Below the pieces are notes generated by a model. The model made no database searches, was not told the DNA's origin, and saw nothing but the letters and a program-made list of their open reading frames with translations. Position numbers and translations under genes: made by a program. A stretch of DNA of 64,000 nucleotides from Bolinopsis microptera (lineage: Eukaryota; Ctenophora; Tentaculata; Lobata; Bolinopsidae), in contig NC_087082.1 of NCBI RefSeq assembly GCF_026151205.1, positions 12,635,365-12,699,364 on the forward strand. The letters run 5' to 3'. Shown piece after piece: positions 10,777-47,800 of the stretch (position 1 is its first letter; the number at the start of each line of letters is the position of its first letter).

Positions 10777-12030
10777 TCAAAGTCCGTGACCTTTTTGAAG
10801 ATCGTCAGTATCTCTTGATAGTTGTCTAACTCTAAGTGGTGCCCTCACTATAGCTCTATTGTTGGTAAGCTGTTCTGACTGTGATCCTCGTTTTCCACTG
10901 GGTACCGGATACTGGGCCCTCTGGTTCAACTTCACAGCAGCACCTTCACTACTCGCCCTACTCCCTCGACCACCGGCTGAGGATTTGTAGACTTTGTCAG
11001 CAGCCAGATCCGTCTCACTGACAAGACTGGCGCTCATGAGTTTACTTCCCCCACCAACCACTACCTCCGTCCTAACCTCCCTTCTAACCCTGTACTTAAA
11101 CAACCCTAGAATACTCTCCCTGACTTTCCTCATCCTTATCAGATAGATAAGCGGGTTGGTACCAGCGTTGAGCAGCATAGAGAAGGGGTTAAGGAAGGTG
11201 TAGAGATAGTGGTTGGGATCTTTAGCATTAAACCAGGTAGCAGCTGCCTTGTAGTCCACCAGATAAAACAGGAGGTAGTTCCAGTAAGGGATGTTCAGGA
11301 TGATGTACAGACTTGTCACGAGGACGATTGTGACACTGGCGTGACGACACCGAGCGTGGCTTGTCTCGTCTCCCACGTTCTTGTCTCGGACCAGCAGAAT
11401 GAAAACTGATATGAAGCAGCTTATGAGAATGGGAATGGCAGGCCAGAGGAACGGGAGAATTCCAACAAGCATTAAAATTACTTTGTAGGCTAAACTGTCA
11501 CTGTCCCATCTTTCCCTTAGACTAAAGTTACAGGACGTAACAACGGCGTAGTAATGGTATTTCTTACCAACAATAAACGGCAGAGCTGCTATCAGAACCT
11601 GAGCCACGAAGTAGAACACACAAAAAAGTTTAAGCGGCAGCAACTTGAGCTCCCTCAGAGGAAACAGCAGACTTTGAGTCCTGACAATGCTCTGAAGAGC
11701 CACACTCAGTACACTCAGCTGACTACCTAGACTAAACAACACCCCCGCTGTGTTACACACCACCACGTTATCATACAGCATGCTCTGGCCGTTGTAGAGC
11801 CGGGAAACACAGAACGGGACCATGGAAAGGGAGGTGGTGATGTCCGTCACCACCATCATCAGGTAGAATTTGTTGGAAATGTGCCGGATTGACTTGTAGA
11901 ACGCGGGGAATGACAGGCTGTTTAGGAAGATGCCTGAGAGGCAGACCAGGGAGCCGACTATACCGAAGGCGAGGTTAGCTGTGGTTACTGGATCGTCATG
12001 GAGCAATGTGCTGTTTTCTGTTGTTTCCAT
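10777..12030 (-). CDS. Class A (rhodopsin-like) G protein-coupled receptor, single exon
   Basis: A 417-residue protein with seven hydrophobic segments at about 17-41, 55-75, 90-115, 132-155, 181-214, 231-256 and 277-298. Class A landmarks: a GIFLNS Asn in TM1 (N37), an Asp in TM2 (D63), the ectodomain cysteine pair C92 and C167, a Pro-containing TM6 (NIPYWNY) and NPLIY at 292-296 in TM7. An N-glycosylation site lies at N6. The usual DRY triplet at the end of TM3 is V-R-T (116-118), so the Arg is kept but the acidic residue and Tyr are lost. The C-tail is about 115 residues, basic and Ser-rich. No ligand class can be assigned; peptide and amine receptors of invertebrates are both possible. An ATG at 12030 begins a short N-terminus without a signal peptide, normal for the class. 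Confidence 0.93.
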   Translation of the reverse strand: METTENSTLLHDDPVTTANLAFGIVGSLVCLSGIFLNSLSFPAFYKSIRHISNKFYLMMVVTDITTSLSMVPFCVSRLYNGQSMLYDNVVVCNTAGVLFSLGSQLSVLSVALQSIVRTQSLLFPLRELKLLPLKLFCVFYFVAQVLIAALPFIVGKKYHYYAVVTSCNFSLRERWDSDSLAYKVILMLVGILPFLWPAIPILISCFISVFILLVRDKNVGDETSHARCRHASVTIVLVTSLYIILNIPYWNYLLFYLVDYKAAATWFNAKDPNHYLYTFLNPFSMLLNAGTNPLIYLIRMRKVRESILGLFKYRVRREVRTEVVVGGGSKLMSASLVSETDLAADKVYKSSAGGRGSRASSEGAAVKLNQRAQYPVPSGKRGSQSEQLTNNRAIVRAPLRVRQLSRDTDDLQKGHGL

Positions 12031-15000
12031 GGTTGTCTACAATCTATATCTCTGAAATTTTGTTAATGAGAAATATTGAGATTTGATTTGCCACACTGCA
12101 AAATATATAGTGGTGAGATGCAGTAAAGAAATGCTTTCACTACAATGATATAACAACGCTATCTAAAATGCCGAATTTCAGCTGTACAACTCAAAGAATA
12201 GCTGAACTTAAACAGAAGAGTTCTCGCTGTCGGTCTTCGTGGGGCCACTTGTGGTCAAACACTTGTAATATATTTGAACACTATGTATCTATGGTGTCAT
12301 GTAACTAAAACAAACTAAACCTAGTTAAATATAGTTGTGGTGCAGTCATTTTGGTAGTTCCAGTTCAACATTCAGTTGGGAAGTGGAACTGCTGTTAAAT
12401 ATCATGTCCTTCCATTTTAACTTACAGACCGGACTACAGACGTCATCTGGCGAAGTTAAACATTTATAATTCAGTTAAGATCCGGTCATGCTCAACTCTG
12501 GATAGGAATTGTTAACCTTGTGACATAAGAGCTATCTGCTACAGTGCTACGTGAAGTCATTGCATGAAGGACTGGCAACGAGATAAGACTAAAAGGAGAT
12601 ATTGATAAGAAGCCGCGAATGTGGCTGAGAGATTGAGAGATTCACCTTACACAGATACCACTATAATACTAGACTATACAATATACTAGACCTTTTATTT
12701 GATGTGGTTTAGTGAGCCATCAATAATTACTTTAAGAGTCAGTTAAATTACATTAACAAACTGCTGAACAACTTGAGAAACAAGTGGAGCTAAAAAGGGA
12801 ACACAGCCTTCAGGAAATTTGTTTTAAGAATTGACATTAATTGGCAATTTCAAGTGACAATTGTAACAATTTTTAAGGGCTAGGGGAAAAGTTCTGCAAG
12901 TTTTGAAGGAATAAAAAATCTGGTAAAATGTCTTTAAATATATTTCAACATTCAAGAGACAAAAAGTGAACTCCGAATGTATACCCCAACATTGGCAAAA
13001 TGTATATAAAACTAAAACAAAATGTATATAAAACTAAAAGGTGACCAAATTTGTATTCTGAAATTCAGGTAACATAGGCTATGTTATTGTTACCTGAATT
13101 TCAGGTAGCGGGGGAAGCCACGAGGGACCGTTTGAGTTCAAATCAAATACCGAAGCAGTAATCAGTATAGTATACAACATCTAGCTTGATTGATTCAAAG
13201 GGAGAATTAAATTCCTCTAGTATACAACATTCAGAATTTAACAGCAAATATGTGTCTAGGTAATATGTGTCTGGTAATATGTGTCTAGGTAATATGTGTC
13301 TAGGTAATATGTGTCTAGGTAGTATGTGTCTAGGTAATATGTGTCTGGGTAATCCGAATAATTTTCCAATCTATTCTTAATTCCAATTTGTTGACGTGTA
13401 TCACTATCAGGATATACATTTTTGAAAACGAAAAGAGCGCGAGCGAAAATTCGCAAACTGAAAAAGTCAAACATATCAAAAATGTTTGTTAATTGTTATC
13501 CCACAAAAAAAAACAACACTAAGTCTAATTTAATTATAGAGGCTGTTATGGAATTGGAAAGATATAGTTTAAGCATGTTAGCATGCTATCATCATAACAA
13601 ATTTTACTGTCACTTTTCATTGTTCATGTGTTATTCAGTAGCTCAAAAGCAATTATTGACAATTTTTTGATAATTTGTGGTAATTTTCTTTCTTCGTGGG
13701 TTATTTTAAACGTTAAAAATGATGGTTAAAACGCAAAAATATTGAGTATATCGCCATGAGTCATCCGAAAAATATAATTTGAAATCACACGGTAAAAAAA
13801 TATAACATCTAAAAAGACAAACGTGTTGCGATACGTAGAACCACAATTTAATTTTCTTTAAGACAGAATTAACAATTCACGACCTGTGGCTGCAATGTTA
13901 ATAGTAACGTGAGTGACCCTATTTTAACATTTCCTTCTCTGAGGCTGACGGATCAGTAATTAGTAGCGACCATGACCAGTTAAATTAGCGACGCTTCATT
14001 AACAATAACCGTTATCAGGTATAACTACAACAAAATGAACGTGAGATTTTATATTTAGACCTGTCCATATATAATTCTGTGGTGGTGTAATTGTTATGCA
14101 GGAAACAATGTTCGTAAATTAACCAAGGTAAACGGTTCGATTAAGAGATTTTCATAATGATAATTATACCGCCACAAATATAAGGAAATTGTCCGAAAAT
14201 AATGCGAAATTTCGAATATATCCACAGCTCTTCTCAGGAAAAATATACTGCCACTGGGCAATGCTTCGTCAAGTAGAGGAATCATTTTATGTTTTTGGTC
14301 CTTGGAATTTCTTGTAAACATTCTATTATCCAATTCCAGTTTAAGGGCACAGGCTTTAACTTTCTGTTAACTATATTATGTCAAATAATATTCACTTCAT
14401 TGTATTTTTGTACGTGGTGAGAAAGTATCTAGTGACACAAAATTATACGATTAACTCTGGTTGAGATCAAAATGAATATTCAAACAAATTTCAATAGTCT
14501 CAAACAATAATTTCAAAACCGTAATTGCTTCATGATCAATCCGTGATCGCTTCGATTAAATTCTTACAATTTAATATCTAATGTCAAGAGCCAAACTAAA
14601 CACTTCTATGTCCGATTAATTGAATGTCAGAAAATATTTAAACAAAAAGGTGCACTCAAAAGAGACAAAAATTTAATATCAGAAATATATTTGGAAAATA
14701 AAATGCATAGAAATCTCATTATTATTAATGAGGTTTCGGATAGAAACATGATCTATCATCTAGGCTAAATGTGTCAGTACACAGTAATTATTCTGTCAAA
14801 AAAGTGAATCAGAATTAACAAGTTACAATCGTCCCAGTGTCGTCAAAACTAAAAATGTCATCAAAACCAAGATGACATTCTCGATAAAAAGTAAAAAATT
14901 CACATGATAAAATAAACAAAATAAACATAAAACATAAAGCTTGATGAATCTCAGTCTTTTATTCCCAAGCTCTGTAATTCTGTCGCACACTCTACACGAT

Positions 15001-15123
15001 GTTTTCCCTGGATCTCAAAAAGCTATGGTTAAGTATTTTGATTTCACAAATTTGGGTGTATAGCTGAACAAAGCAAGCTAGATGAGAAACTAACATAATA
15101 ATCTAATCATCAAATCATAAACT
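12031..15123. other. Intergenic DNA between GPCR and adaptor gene, no gene recognised
   Basis: AT-rich. It contains a 15-bp repeat (AATATGTGTCTAGGT, about seven copies, 13248-13353). An AATAAA on the minus strand (14958-14963) lies about 160 bases beyond the adaptor stop and is the likely polyadenylation signal of that gene. Short open frames here have no protein-like features. Confidence 0.55.
13248..13353. repeat. 15-bp tandem repeat
   Basis: About seven copies of AATATGTGTCTAGGT with one shortened unit and one g-for-a change. Confidence 0.9.
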
Positions 15124-37769
<22,646 letters not shown>

Positions 37770-39821
37770 TGTTGTCCTGGCTACTTTTCATCCTTCATGC
37801 TAAAAGTGTGGCTATATCATGTTGTTTTGAGCTAAATTGCTACCGAATATGTTTATCAAACTAGTTTTTGGCTTAGTTTTTGATGGAAAACCTATTACAA
37901 GAATCATCATTTCTTTGCCTCACTTGAAAAGTTCAAAGTGACATAGAAGAGGTCGTCATAATTTAGTGAGCTTTGAAACATCAAAAGCAACGGTTATAAA
38001 ACAATTATTTATTTTTACAGCACAAACTAACAATATTATTGTATACCAAGCATACAGCAGTTGCTGCTAATCAAAATTGTATTATGGTAAAGGAATAAAT
38101 CAGCGAAGGTTTGAGATAGGTTCAATTGACGAAGGCCACGGCTTATTGTTTGATTTGAGAGCAACCTGTGCTGGAAACCAACTCAACCCTCCAATTTGTC
38201 AATATATACTTACTTGTACTTATTATCTTACTTATAATTCAGAGAATTATTTTTGTTGTCTGTACGACCGCCCACATGCAAATTAGATGAGAAATAGGAA
38301 TTTGCATAGTAACCATGGTGACGAGGATTGTTACACGCACGTGCACGTGCAATAATTGTTTTAACGTCATTTTGATCTGCTTTGATGTAAAATCCGGATT
38401 GGAGTATTATTTATGAGTCGCATTGTTGTAATGTAGCAACAACCGGGATAAAGATAATTTTACCCAGAATACATGATCTGCTTTGGTGATATTACGTTGT
38501 GTTTAGTGCGAGAAACTTTTTAATCGGCTGTATCTTCGGTTGTGTAGGATATTTTTTGATGCGATTTAAACTTACTAACAAAAAATACTATTAGCTTCCT
38601 CCCAATGACCACGGGTTTTCTAGTATTATATATGTAATTTGGAAAGATGTGACAAGAAAATTCTTAGTTCATGCAGTGGCGCCCCTGCGACCCCGCTCTG
38701 GGGGGGGGGGGGGGGGTCAATCTTAGGGGGGCGCCAAATCGTCGTTTGAATGTGGGACAATTTCGAAAAACTTAACTACAGTACTAGCAAAACTGCGCGT
38801 TTTGCTCTGGAAACACACTTTTTTAGAGATTTTGCCGGTGTACCCTCTTAAATCATTTAATTAGTTCAATTTTAGCAGGGGGTGCCAACGGGCAATGTTA
38901 CGCCACTGAGTTCATGTGCACTGATGCACCAATGTCGTGCTAAAAACTTCACGGCAAAACTTTATCAGGAGCCTGTTCATGTTTTCCGTTCATGAAGTTG
39001 TTAAGCTCATTTTTATCTAAAAATAAATATTACATTGGCTTCAAAACCTCAATCCGAATCGTCTTTCAAGATTTCGAGGTTCTAACTCATTCATGATTCA
39101 GGAGTTGTGTAACGATTATGAGATTTACTCTGAAAACAGCAATAGGGTTCAGTCAACTCGCGAGATTGAATGATTACATTATGATTATGTATCCGATCCT
39201 TAGCTGCATATCACATCTTTTTTGGGACCAAGAACAAGCCCAAAAATAATCGATATAACAAAAAAGAGTAAAAGTGATTCGGCTACATTTATAAAACATG
39301 TGAACAAATTCAAAAATAGGCCCAGTATATCCAAATACTTTTTTTTAAAAATAAAATTATTCAAACAATATACACATAATATAACAATTACCCTATATAA
39401 AATTCAATATAAATTCAATAGAAAACCCTTGATACACCCTTTAAGTAGTATTATAAGTAAGCCAGTTTAAAGAACTGGCTCCAAATTTATATCTAATTCT
39501 GCTATTTTTACTGCACTACTACTTTTCAAATACCCGGTAAAGAAAACACACTACACTGCATAAAAGGTTTTATTGGAATTGTCAATTTTAAAGTAATGAG
39601 TAACATCAAACATGTAACATTTTGTCATACGTTGTATGACCCACCGCTCACGAAGTGCGCGGCTCCCACTGTATCGTCAGGACGATATAGTGAAACGATA
39701 TAGTGAAACGATATAGTGAAACAACCGTGGGGGTCGCAACGTGATACAACAAATTAATTTTTATGCCGTGCATCCTGGGTTTGGACAGGATATGCCCGCT
39801 TAAATTACTTTCATCGCGTTA

Positions 39822-40308
39822 CTTGACGAATGTTACTCGTCTAAATTTCTTCTAAGTAGCGCGCCGCTTTCTTCTCGAAATATTTCTGGCCCGATGGCAA
39901 GTGCTACAAAGTAGCGCGCGCCGGGCCAAACCATTAACAATGGTTAATTGCGTTACACTACATAATTCTTAATAAATGTATTTAATTGTAATTGAAAATA
40001 GTTTAATAAAATTAGGAAAACAAATTTTAGGAAAACAAATTTAAATTTTGGTATTTATTAATAACAGTCAAAACATATCATATCACAAAAATAAAGCCGC
40101 GCGTTGGTAATTGACTGCCTCAGTAAGGTAAATAATTTAAGCTTAAAGGTACCCCGCGCATTTACATAACCTCATGCGGCGATCACATGATCATGTTGAC
40201 GGATGTTACTCGTCTAAATTTCTTCGAAGTAGCGCGCGCCGCTTTCTTCTCGAAATGTTAGCGCGCGCCGGGCCAGACCATTAACAATGGTCAAATGATC
40301 ATGTTCAA
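39822..40308. repeat. Pair of dispersed GCGCGC-containing direct repeats
   Basis: Copies at about 39822-39955 and 40197-40308 share ATGTTACTCGTCTAAATTTC, AGTAGCGCGC, CTTTCTTCTCGAAAT, GCGCGCGCCGGGCCA and ACCATTAACAATGGT. The second lacks about 25 bases in the middle. AACCATTAACAATGGTT is itself a palindrome. They are probably copies of a non-autonomous element. Confidence 0.75.
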
Positions 40309-41269
40309 TTAAAAAGTAATGTACATTAAATTTATAGACTTTATATTTTAATTACAATTTTTAGAATACAGGTAAGAAATTGTACGACCGCTTCTAGAAG
40401 TGAAAATGATGTTCATGTCATTATTCTTCTTGATTTGATATGATTTGATTTGATTTACTCACCATGATCTCGCTAGAGATAAAGCTGATAACATCCAGTT
40501 ACTGTTTTTTGTCAGCTATGACTCCAGCCATATTTTGAAATCCAACGCCATTATACTCTGGCTTTCCTTCGCCCTGGGAACATTAATGAAGGTCATCAGC
40601 GTGCAAGATATTTATCCTTTGAGTTTTTGTCCAGTTATCATCATCATCATGATTTGGTGTATTGTAGTTTTTATTTGGTTACCTCTATTTCAACTGTTCA
40701 CAAAATCGTAATTAGTTACCATTTTATTGGGTCTTTGCACCTTGCATTTTAGATTAATTTATAAAATCATAAATTCATAAATTCAATAATCACTCAATAG
40801 TAACTTCCATTTTGATTGTGGTTAAACTTTAGATTGTGATTCATGAAGGACATGCTCATTATAATTCATAATTCAATAGATTAATTAGTACACAGCAATG
40901 TGGTTTTAAATAGATATTCGATTAATTTTCCCTTTCAAAGGATGTGTTAAAGGATAACCCTACAATATCCATGATCTCTTAACAAGGCAACCATTATAAT
41001 GTGCTATTATCCTTATTTGTGTAATGTTGATTTACTTAAACATTATTGGCATTCAAGTCCTTGATCTTGTCGATCGCGATGGTGCATCTTGTCGATTGAA
41101 ATTATTATTAATCCAAGTTGAGGCAATCAGCCGACGCGCAGCTTTTATGGTTATCTATGATATATTTAATCTGAATATCTAGATCAAAATTCAAATTTGT
41201 ATTCCTTAATTTGCTTTTACAATTCGACTGCATGGTTAAAAAGTTTAACATACCATTATTCATAGGACA

Positions 41270-41476
41270 ATGAGTACATATGACAGGTATGCAGACCCTG
41301 GTATTGAAGTGGATGAACTGAATCACATCGATGAACACCCTGAAATTGTGTCTGTTTCAGACATGTTAAACTCCTCTCCTTCAGTTCACTTAGAGTTTTA
41401 CAATGACTTTGGCGATTTGTGTGACCTTGAAAATTTACCCTCAGTTCCGAACAGCTTCGCAGACCAAGGATCATGA
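41270..41476 (+). CDS. Small acidic open frame, possible micropeptide or upstream exon
   Basis: A 68-codon frame from ATG to TGA, lying 400 bases before the Rab10 start on the same strand. The product is strongly acidic (about 15 Asp plus Glu), Ser-rich, without Cys, and ends SVPNSFADQGS. Composition is more protein-like than other short frames here, but no family is recognised. An ATAG just before the ATG could be a splice acceptor. It could be a last exon, an upstream ORF in the Rab10 transcript, or chance. Confidence 0.3.
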   Translation: MSTYDRYADPGIEVDELNHIDEHPEIVSVSDMLNSSPSVHLEFYNDFGDLCDLENLPSVPNSFADQGS

Positions 41477-41874
41477 CAGCAGCATTATTTGAGTGTTGAA
41501 TTGTCTGTATAGTTTTATCAGACATTATTTCAGTGTTTTGATTAGATGCAATTTACAGATAATACAAATTTCGTCTGCTTCTAGTTGTTTTAAATTCATC
41601 TCTAAGCTTACACACTATTTCATATTCTTTTAAGAATTCGATACCTAATATAAAGCATGTTTCTTAATCTGAATTTTATCTGAAAAATACAATATTACAT
41701 TTGCTAAGTTTGTATTCTCAATTATTTGATAATTTATTTCTAATAATGCTTTCGTATTTCTATTCATTGTGCATGTAAAGCATATGTCTGAACTTTATCC
41801 TATACAAGAAGTAGATTACTACAGTCAAAATGAATTTAACTGCACTCTAATATTGAACTAACTACATTTAGATC

Positions 41875-44800
41875 ATGGCTTCTCAAAGAAAAGGGTTTGA
41901 CTATCTATTCAAACTGTTGCTCATTGGTGACAGTGGTGTGGGTAAAACCTGCATCTTGTTTCGATTCTCAGATGACGCATTCAACTCCACCTTTATATCC
42001 ACCATAGGTAATCTTGAGCTTGATTTTCATCCTTGTTCAGATACATTTTATTGCATGCTTATTCAAAATTAGTTAATTTCTTTACTCGAAGTTTGTCGAA
42101 TGAATTATCAATTTAAGTTCTGGAAAATTACCCTGTGGCTTTCATTTTCCTAGGGTACTGAAACTAAATGCTTTTCAGGAATTGATTTCAAAATCAAAAC
42201 GATTGAGCTTCATGGAAAGAAAATAAAACTTCAAATATGGTACATTTACATGTTTCTGATGTTTTATAAACGGGCAACAAAATTTTGCCCATTTCTTGCC
42301 AATCTGCAAAATTTTTGAAACTCAATTTTAAACACAGTGCTGTACTTTAGTACAGGGCTGTACTTTGTAGTTCTTAATTTGTAACACCTCTCATTCAGGG
42401 ACACAGCAGGACAAGAACGATTTCAGACAATTACAACAAGCTACTACAGAGGAGCCATGGTATGTTTTATGTTCACATTATTACTCAACGACCCATGTAT
42501 GGGGAAGAAAATTAAATCTTTAATCATCAAACTATCTTAAAATAATCACTATGTAACATATTCGTAAATAACATCATTTGATATTAAATAAGTTGAATTA
42601 AATAATTGAGATGTGATTTTGAGGTATAATTCTAATCAACCTAAAACGTCCTATCTATAGCTTCACATCAAATAAACCCAAACCATTTCTGTGTGAGGTC
42701 ATGGAATTCGAGAACATTGTGCCACAAGATCAAATTTTATCACGTATTGCATGTTAAAAATTAAAAACGGTACACGTATGTCGTATATATTTACATCCAA
42801 TGACGGGACAGGCATATATTTGCGCAAGCGTATTTCGCTTTTGGTTCATAATCATATTTGCATCTTTGCAATACGTCTATTATTTTATCACCGACTGACG
42901 GAATTCAATCGTCCTAGAGAAGGAACATCCCATGACCACGTCATTATCATTTTCTATTAGCCTTCTTCAGAAATAATACAGGGTGGGCCATTACTCAAAA
43001 GTCAGTACCCATACGTTGGCCTTTATAGCTCAGTCACTGATTGCCCAATTGAAATAATTCTTTCTGGTATGACTTAGTACTACCATTGGTTCGAGGAATT
43101 TGTCAACTCTAAAAATATTCGTGTTCATTTTTTTCAAATGAAGGTTCATTTGATATTGAATGGGCGTGGTCTAAAATATTCGAATTTTCAAATTTTGGGG
43201 TCAGAATCCTCGAACAAGTAGGTACAGTATGCCATCTGCAAAGCAAAAACTCTCAAATATAAAACACAGCGGATGTATAAGACCCAAAACGTAAGTTTAG
43301 CCTGCAACGTATGGGTACTGACTCATTTTCTTAATATTAAGTTACAAGTATCAAAACGAAAGTTGAGGGTGCCTACCCAGTACCCAGCTACATAAATGGT
43401 ATTCTCTCAGAGTCATAACCGTTACATTACAGTTACTACACATCCATAAATTGTAACCAGTTGTAACAATGCTCTCACTGAAAATGTTAATTGGTACGTG
43501 TTTTTGATGGCGCCATTTCAACGGAGTTCCATTCTTCAATCGGCTAATTAACACCTGACACATTATTGTACACATATTGCAGTTCAGCTTAGATATTGGA
43601 ACTGTTTTCATTGACTTTCTAACAAGACCCAGGTGTTACAGCAATGAGAGCGTCAAATATAAGTTAATATTTGATAAAGGTATATATGGTGTAAAATATA
43701 TACGGTTATGTAGTTCAGTGTTGTTTGATGTTTGAAAAGAAATTCTGTACAATATGTATTTTAATTGCTCATCCAATGCGATCTTAGCTCACCACAAAAA
43801 CCTGACTTGAAATCAGTCAGGTTTGATTTGATTTTATATTAGATTGAAATTATAGGCTCACCAGAAATGGAATCACTCCGATTTAAGAAAAGGTTTAGAT
43901 TGAAATTGTTAGGATGACAACTGCAAAACCAGAATTTCAATCACTCTGACTAGGTATGAGATTGAAAATATAGGCTGACAACTGCACAACCCACCGACAC
44001 TTATTGATTAATTAACGTAAAGTAAGGAATTTAATGCCGAGAATTTCGCAGCTAAGGCGAATACCTTCAGATACGTATTGGGTGAGCAATTCTGTGCTGA
44101 GTAAGACCACTAATTAATTGTCACGTGTCATGATTGGGCGTGGTAACAATCGAACAGACAGATTATTATACTCTGGAGTGTTAGCTTTGAGTATTAGCTA
44201 ACTTCCAGGAATTCACATTGTTTTATAATTTGCAGTAATACGTGTAACTAATTAATGAAAATGTCAAGTCTAAAGTATCAATTATTTAATGAAATTTGAT
44301 GGTGTAATAAAATTTAAACCTTTTATTTGAAGTCAACATGTGTAAACGCTGCTCAAATTGTTATAATTTCGTTCCGTGAAAAATCAGGCCTGCTCTAACT
44401 TATGTTAGTGCATTATTGTTCGTTACTCAAATCCGTGTTATTATGGGTTATTATGTATATTATATGTGGTTTACTTTCCTGTCAAAGTGTCAAACGTTTC
44501 ATAACATTAAGTTACTCAATACAGTTATGAGTAATTACTACGAATAATTTACATAATATGATTAGTTATATATTTAAACAGAGAATTTAATGGCGTGTAT
44601 TGGAACACTCGGGGGGGGGGGGGGGGGGGGGGGGGTAACACTCCTACTTGTAACCAATGTTCAATAGTGTATATTATTAATATTGCTCATATTATTTCAC
44701 AGAATGTGAGTTATTATATAATATCGAATATAAGAGAATATTTTAAAGCTATCGCACATATGTAATAAATATTCAAGTGTACATTATATAGTATATATAT

Positions 44801-47800
44801 ATGACATATTATTAACAATGGTGTAGTATTAAAACGCTCAACACATAGCACAGAATACCATTACTAAGAGTTATATCGGGAAGTCTGACTTCACAACTTC
44901 AGAAATCCACCAGATAAATCGATTTGTGCTTCATTTGAACTCAAATGTCATGTTTTATCTTACCAGAGGGTGTACAATCTTCAGTGTCAAATTTCAAGCG
45001 TTTACACACTTGTAAGATCATACATTTCTGGTTCTAGTTTGTAACCGGATGTTGTAAAAGCTTCTGTAAGGTGTTTAATTGCAGACCAGAACAGTATTTT
45101 ATGATACAAATTTATAACGAAGAGCGGTTCAATTTGCAACTAATATTTAAGATAAAAGAGAGAAGGGATGCAATGATGCTATGAAAGTTATTTGCCAGGA
45201 ATTTGGTAGACGATTAAAACTAATACTCTCCTGCAGGGGATAATGCTAGTTTACGACATTACACAAAGTTCATCGTTTGGGAATATCAACAAATGGTTAC
45301 GGAACATTGAGGACGTAAGTATGGACTTAAAATTCTTAGAATTTCTGCAGTTTTCCAATTATTCTGTAATTTTACAGTGTGTTACATGTTTTACATTTTC
45401 AAACTATAAAACTCGAAGGAATGCCATGTTCAGATATAGTACTGGCAAGTGGCTATATGATATATCTAGAGTTGTAAAAAGAATACATTTATATAGCTCC
45501 AGCGAGTCTCATGTCAGAAAGAATGTAACCAAAGTACATCCTATCACATGATACAACATACGAGAATACTTAGAATTTCAAGAAAATTGTTTTTCATATT
45601 CATTACCTGGGAGAAATTAATGAGAAAATGTAGCTGGATCTGTAGAGAAACACCCTCGTTCAAATGCTATATATAATAGCAGCTCGCAAGTTTAGCAACG
45701 TCACGTAATTCCTTGTACGTGATAATAATTCAGCCAGCAGTTTGAAAGAGTTCAGCACTAGCCTGAGTTATAGACAACTTTAACTTTACTTCTGTATTCT
45801 GTTGCATAGAATAAAGTGGGATCCTTCCTTCTGTATCTCTCTCTGAGTGAACCGCGTCACGTACCGTCTAGCTAGATTCTATGTGACCGGGTTGGAAATT
45901 TACCAACTTACAGTTCCAAACTGGATCAAATAGAGATTCGTGCGGCTATCAGCTGCGATTGTATGTCATCTTACCTTCAATCTTTGAGCTGCTTTATGAA
46001 AGTTTTACACGCTGTGTTTTACTCGACGTGATCAGCGCTAAAACCACTGTAAGACATCACGTGGTTTCTAACTCTCCGTTATGCGAACCTACACTAAAAC
46101 TTACACCTAATTTAAAAGTATGTCCACTTGACACTTGTTAAAACTCTACACTTCATTCGAGGTCATAATACACTCTCTCCCCTGGCCTCTCTCTCCCTCA
46201 ATATTATTTAAGGAATGTACACACACCCTCAGCTCGCTCGTGTTGACTGACTCGAGCTGCTGGCTGACGAACTTATTGTATATTTATTGTCTGTGACATC
46301 TTGTAACTGTTAGTGTGTGGGTGTGTGTGTGTGCGTGTGTGCGAGAGGGTATTTTGGAATTTTGCCAGATCACATGCCATAATATTGGACTCAGGAATTT
46401 AACGACCTGATCAAACACATAATGCATTATGCAATGTTAATATATTTAGATACAATAGAATTTTGCCGTTTATAATGGAACGTGATATAAAGGGTTCGTG
46501 CTAAGGCACGTTTTAGATGTTGTCATGTGAAATGTTTGTTTAGATCATGTCACGTGACAGTTGGTAATCTCAGTCATCTCCCAGCCATTTCTCTGTCAAC
46601 TGGAGCGTTTTAAACTTAAAACTTAGTCCTTCCTCTCCAACCTCGCCACGATATTAGACAGATCACTCTGTGTCTGTGAAGTGTATCATTGTTAAAGAAC
46701 ACATGCCATACTACAATTACTGTGTCCCGAGCCAAAAACATAGACAAGTCAGCTTATTACAGCACATAAGAAGTATACTGTGAGGCCTTAAAATTCCCCC
46801 TCTATTACAAATCAGAATATTGTGTAGAAGTTTGTGTGTCCACCCTGTAAAACAGTAAAATAGTTCAAACTTTCTTTTTAAGGAGGGGGATAATAACTCA
46901 TTCAGAAGTTTTGTCTTGAAAATACCGAACAGACAAAAAGCCCTATAAACAGTGTATAGCCATTATTGGGATAGCATGCATAACATGGAACGCGAATTCG
47001 CGTGAAAAAGTTGCCCAGAAGTTCTATGCATTGCCAAGTAACCACTATTTATCAGGCCCAGATTATGTAAAAATTATCACTTTATTCATTACTCTAGGAG
47101 TCGATATCAAATACTATACATACATCTTACTATACATCTTACTATACATGTTATAAGACTAACGTTCTCAAATCTCAATGTTACCCTGAAATATTTAAGA
47201 GGAGGTATATACAGGACCAACTTTTAATAAAATAGTAGAAATTGAAATATTATGATGAAACCTTCATAAAGCTTCAGTACCGTTCGGTATGTTATAATTG
47301 GTAGATTTATACATTTAAATTATAATACAATTAAAGTCTGCTCCAACACTGTTTTAATATTTATGTGTTTTAAAACCAGTTGAATCAGTTTCTTAATTAA
47401 TAAGCCATTAAAGATCTTAACAGGCTTATAAATACCAATAATTATTGCTGAAGCATTCTGAATGAGTCGAATTTGTTGGTTATTGTAAAAGAATTGCTGA
47501 TCCTAAAATAAAGAGTAGTACAATAGTTCAACTTGCAGACAATGCCTACCATTTACAATGCTACCATTTATAATGTTACCATTTTCAATAAGCTCAATTG
47601 AATTTCACTGATTCTCTTTCTTAATATAACCTTATAAATATTTATACATAGATTAGGGTTGCCATTATCGGTACAAAATTTTTTATCGCGATAATCGATA
47701 ATTTTTTCAAAATTATCGCGATAATATCGGTTATCGGCGATAAATTTGGCAATATAATTGAAGTAATATTTGTATGCACTCTGCATACTTGCATTATGCT

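Larger units (their letters stand above)
37770..41874. other. Intergenic DNA between the divergent adaptor and Rab10 genes
   Basis: The interval must hold both promoters. I see no CpG-like cluster or TATA element that I would assign. It contains a G17 run (38700-38716), a palindromic CACGTGCACGTG at about 38340-38351, three CGATATAGTGAAA units (39690-39722), a pair of GCGCGC-bearing repeats and a small acidic open frame, listed separately. Confidence 0.5.
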
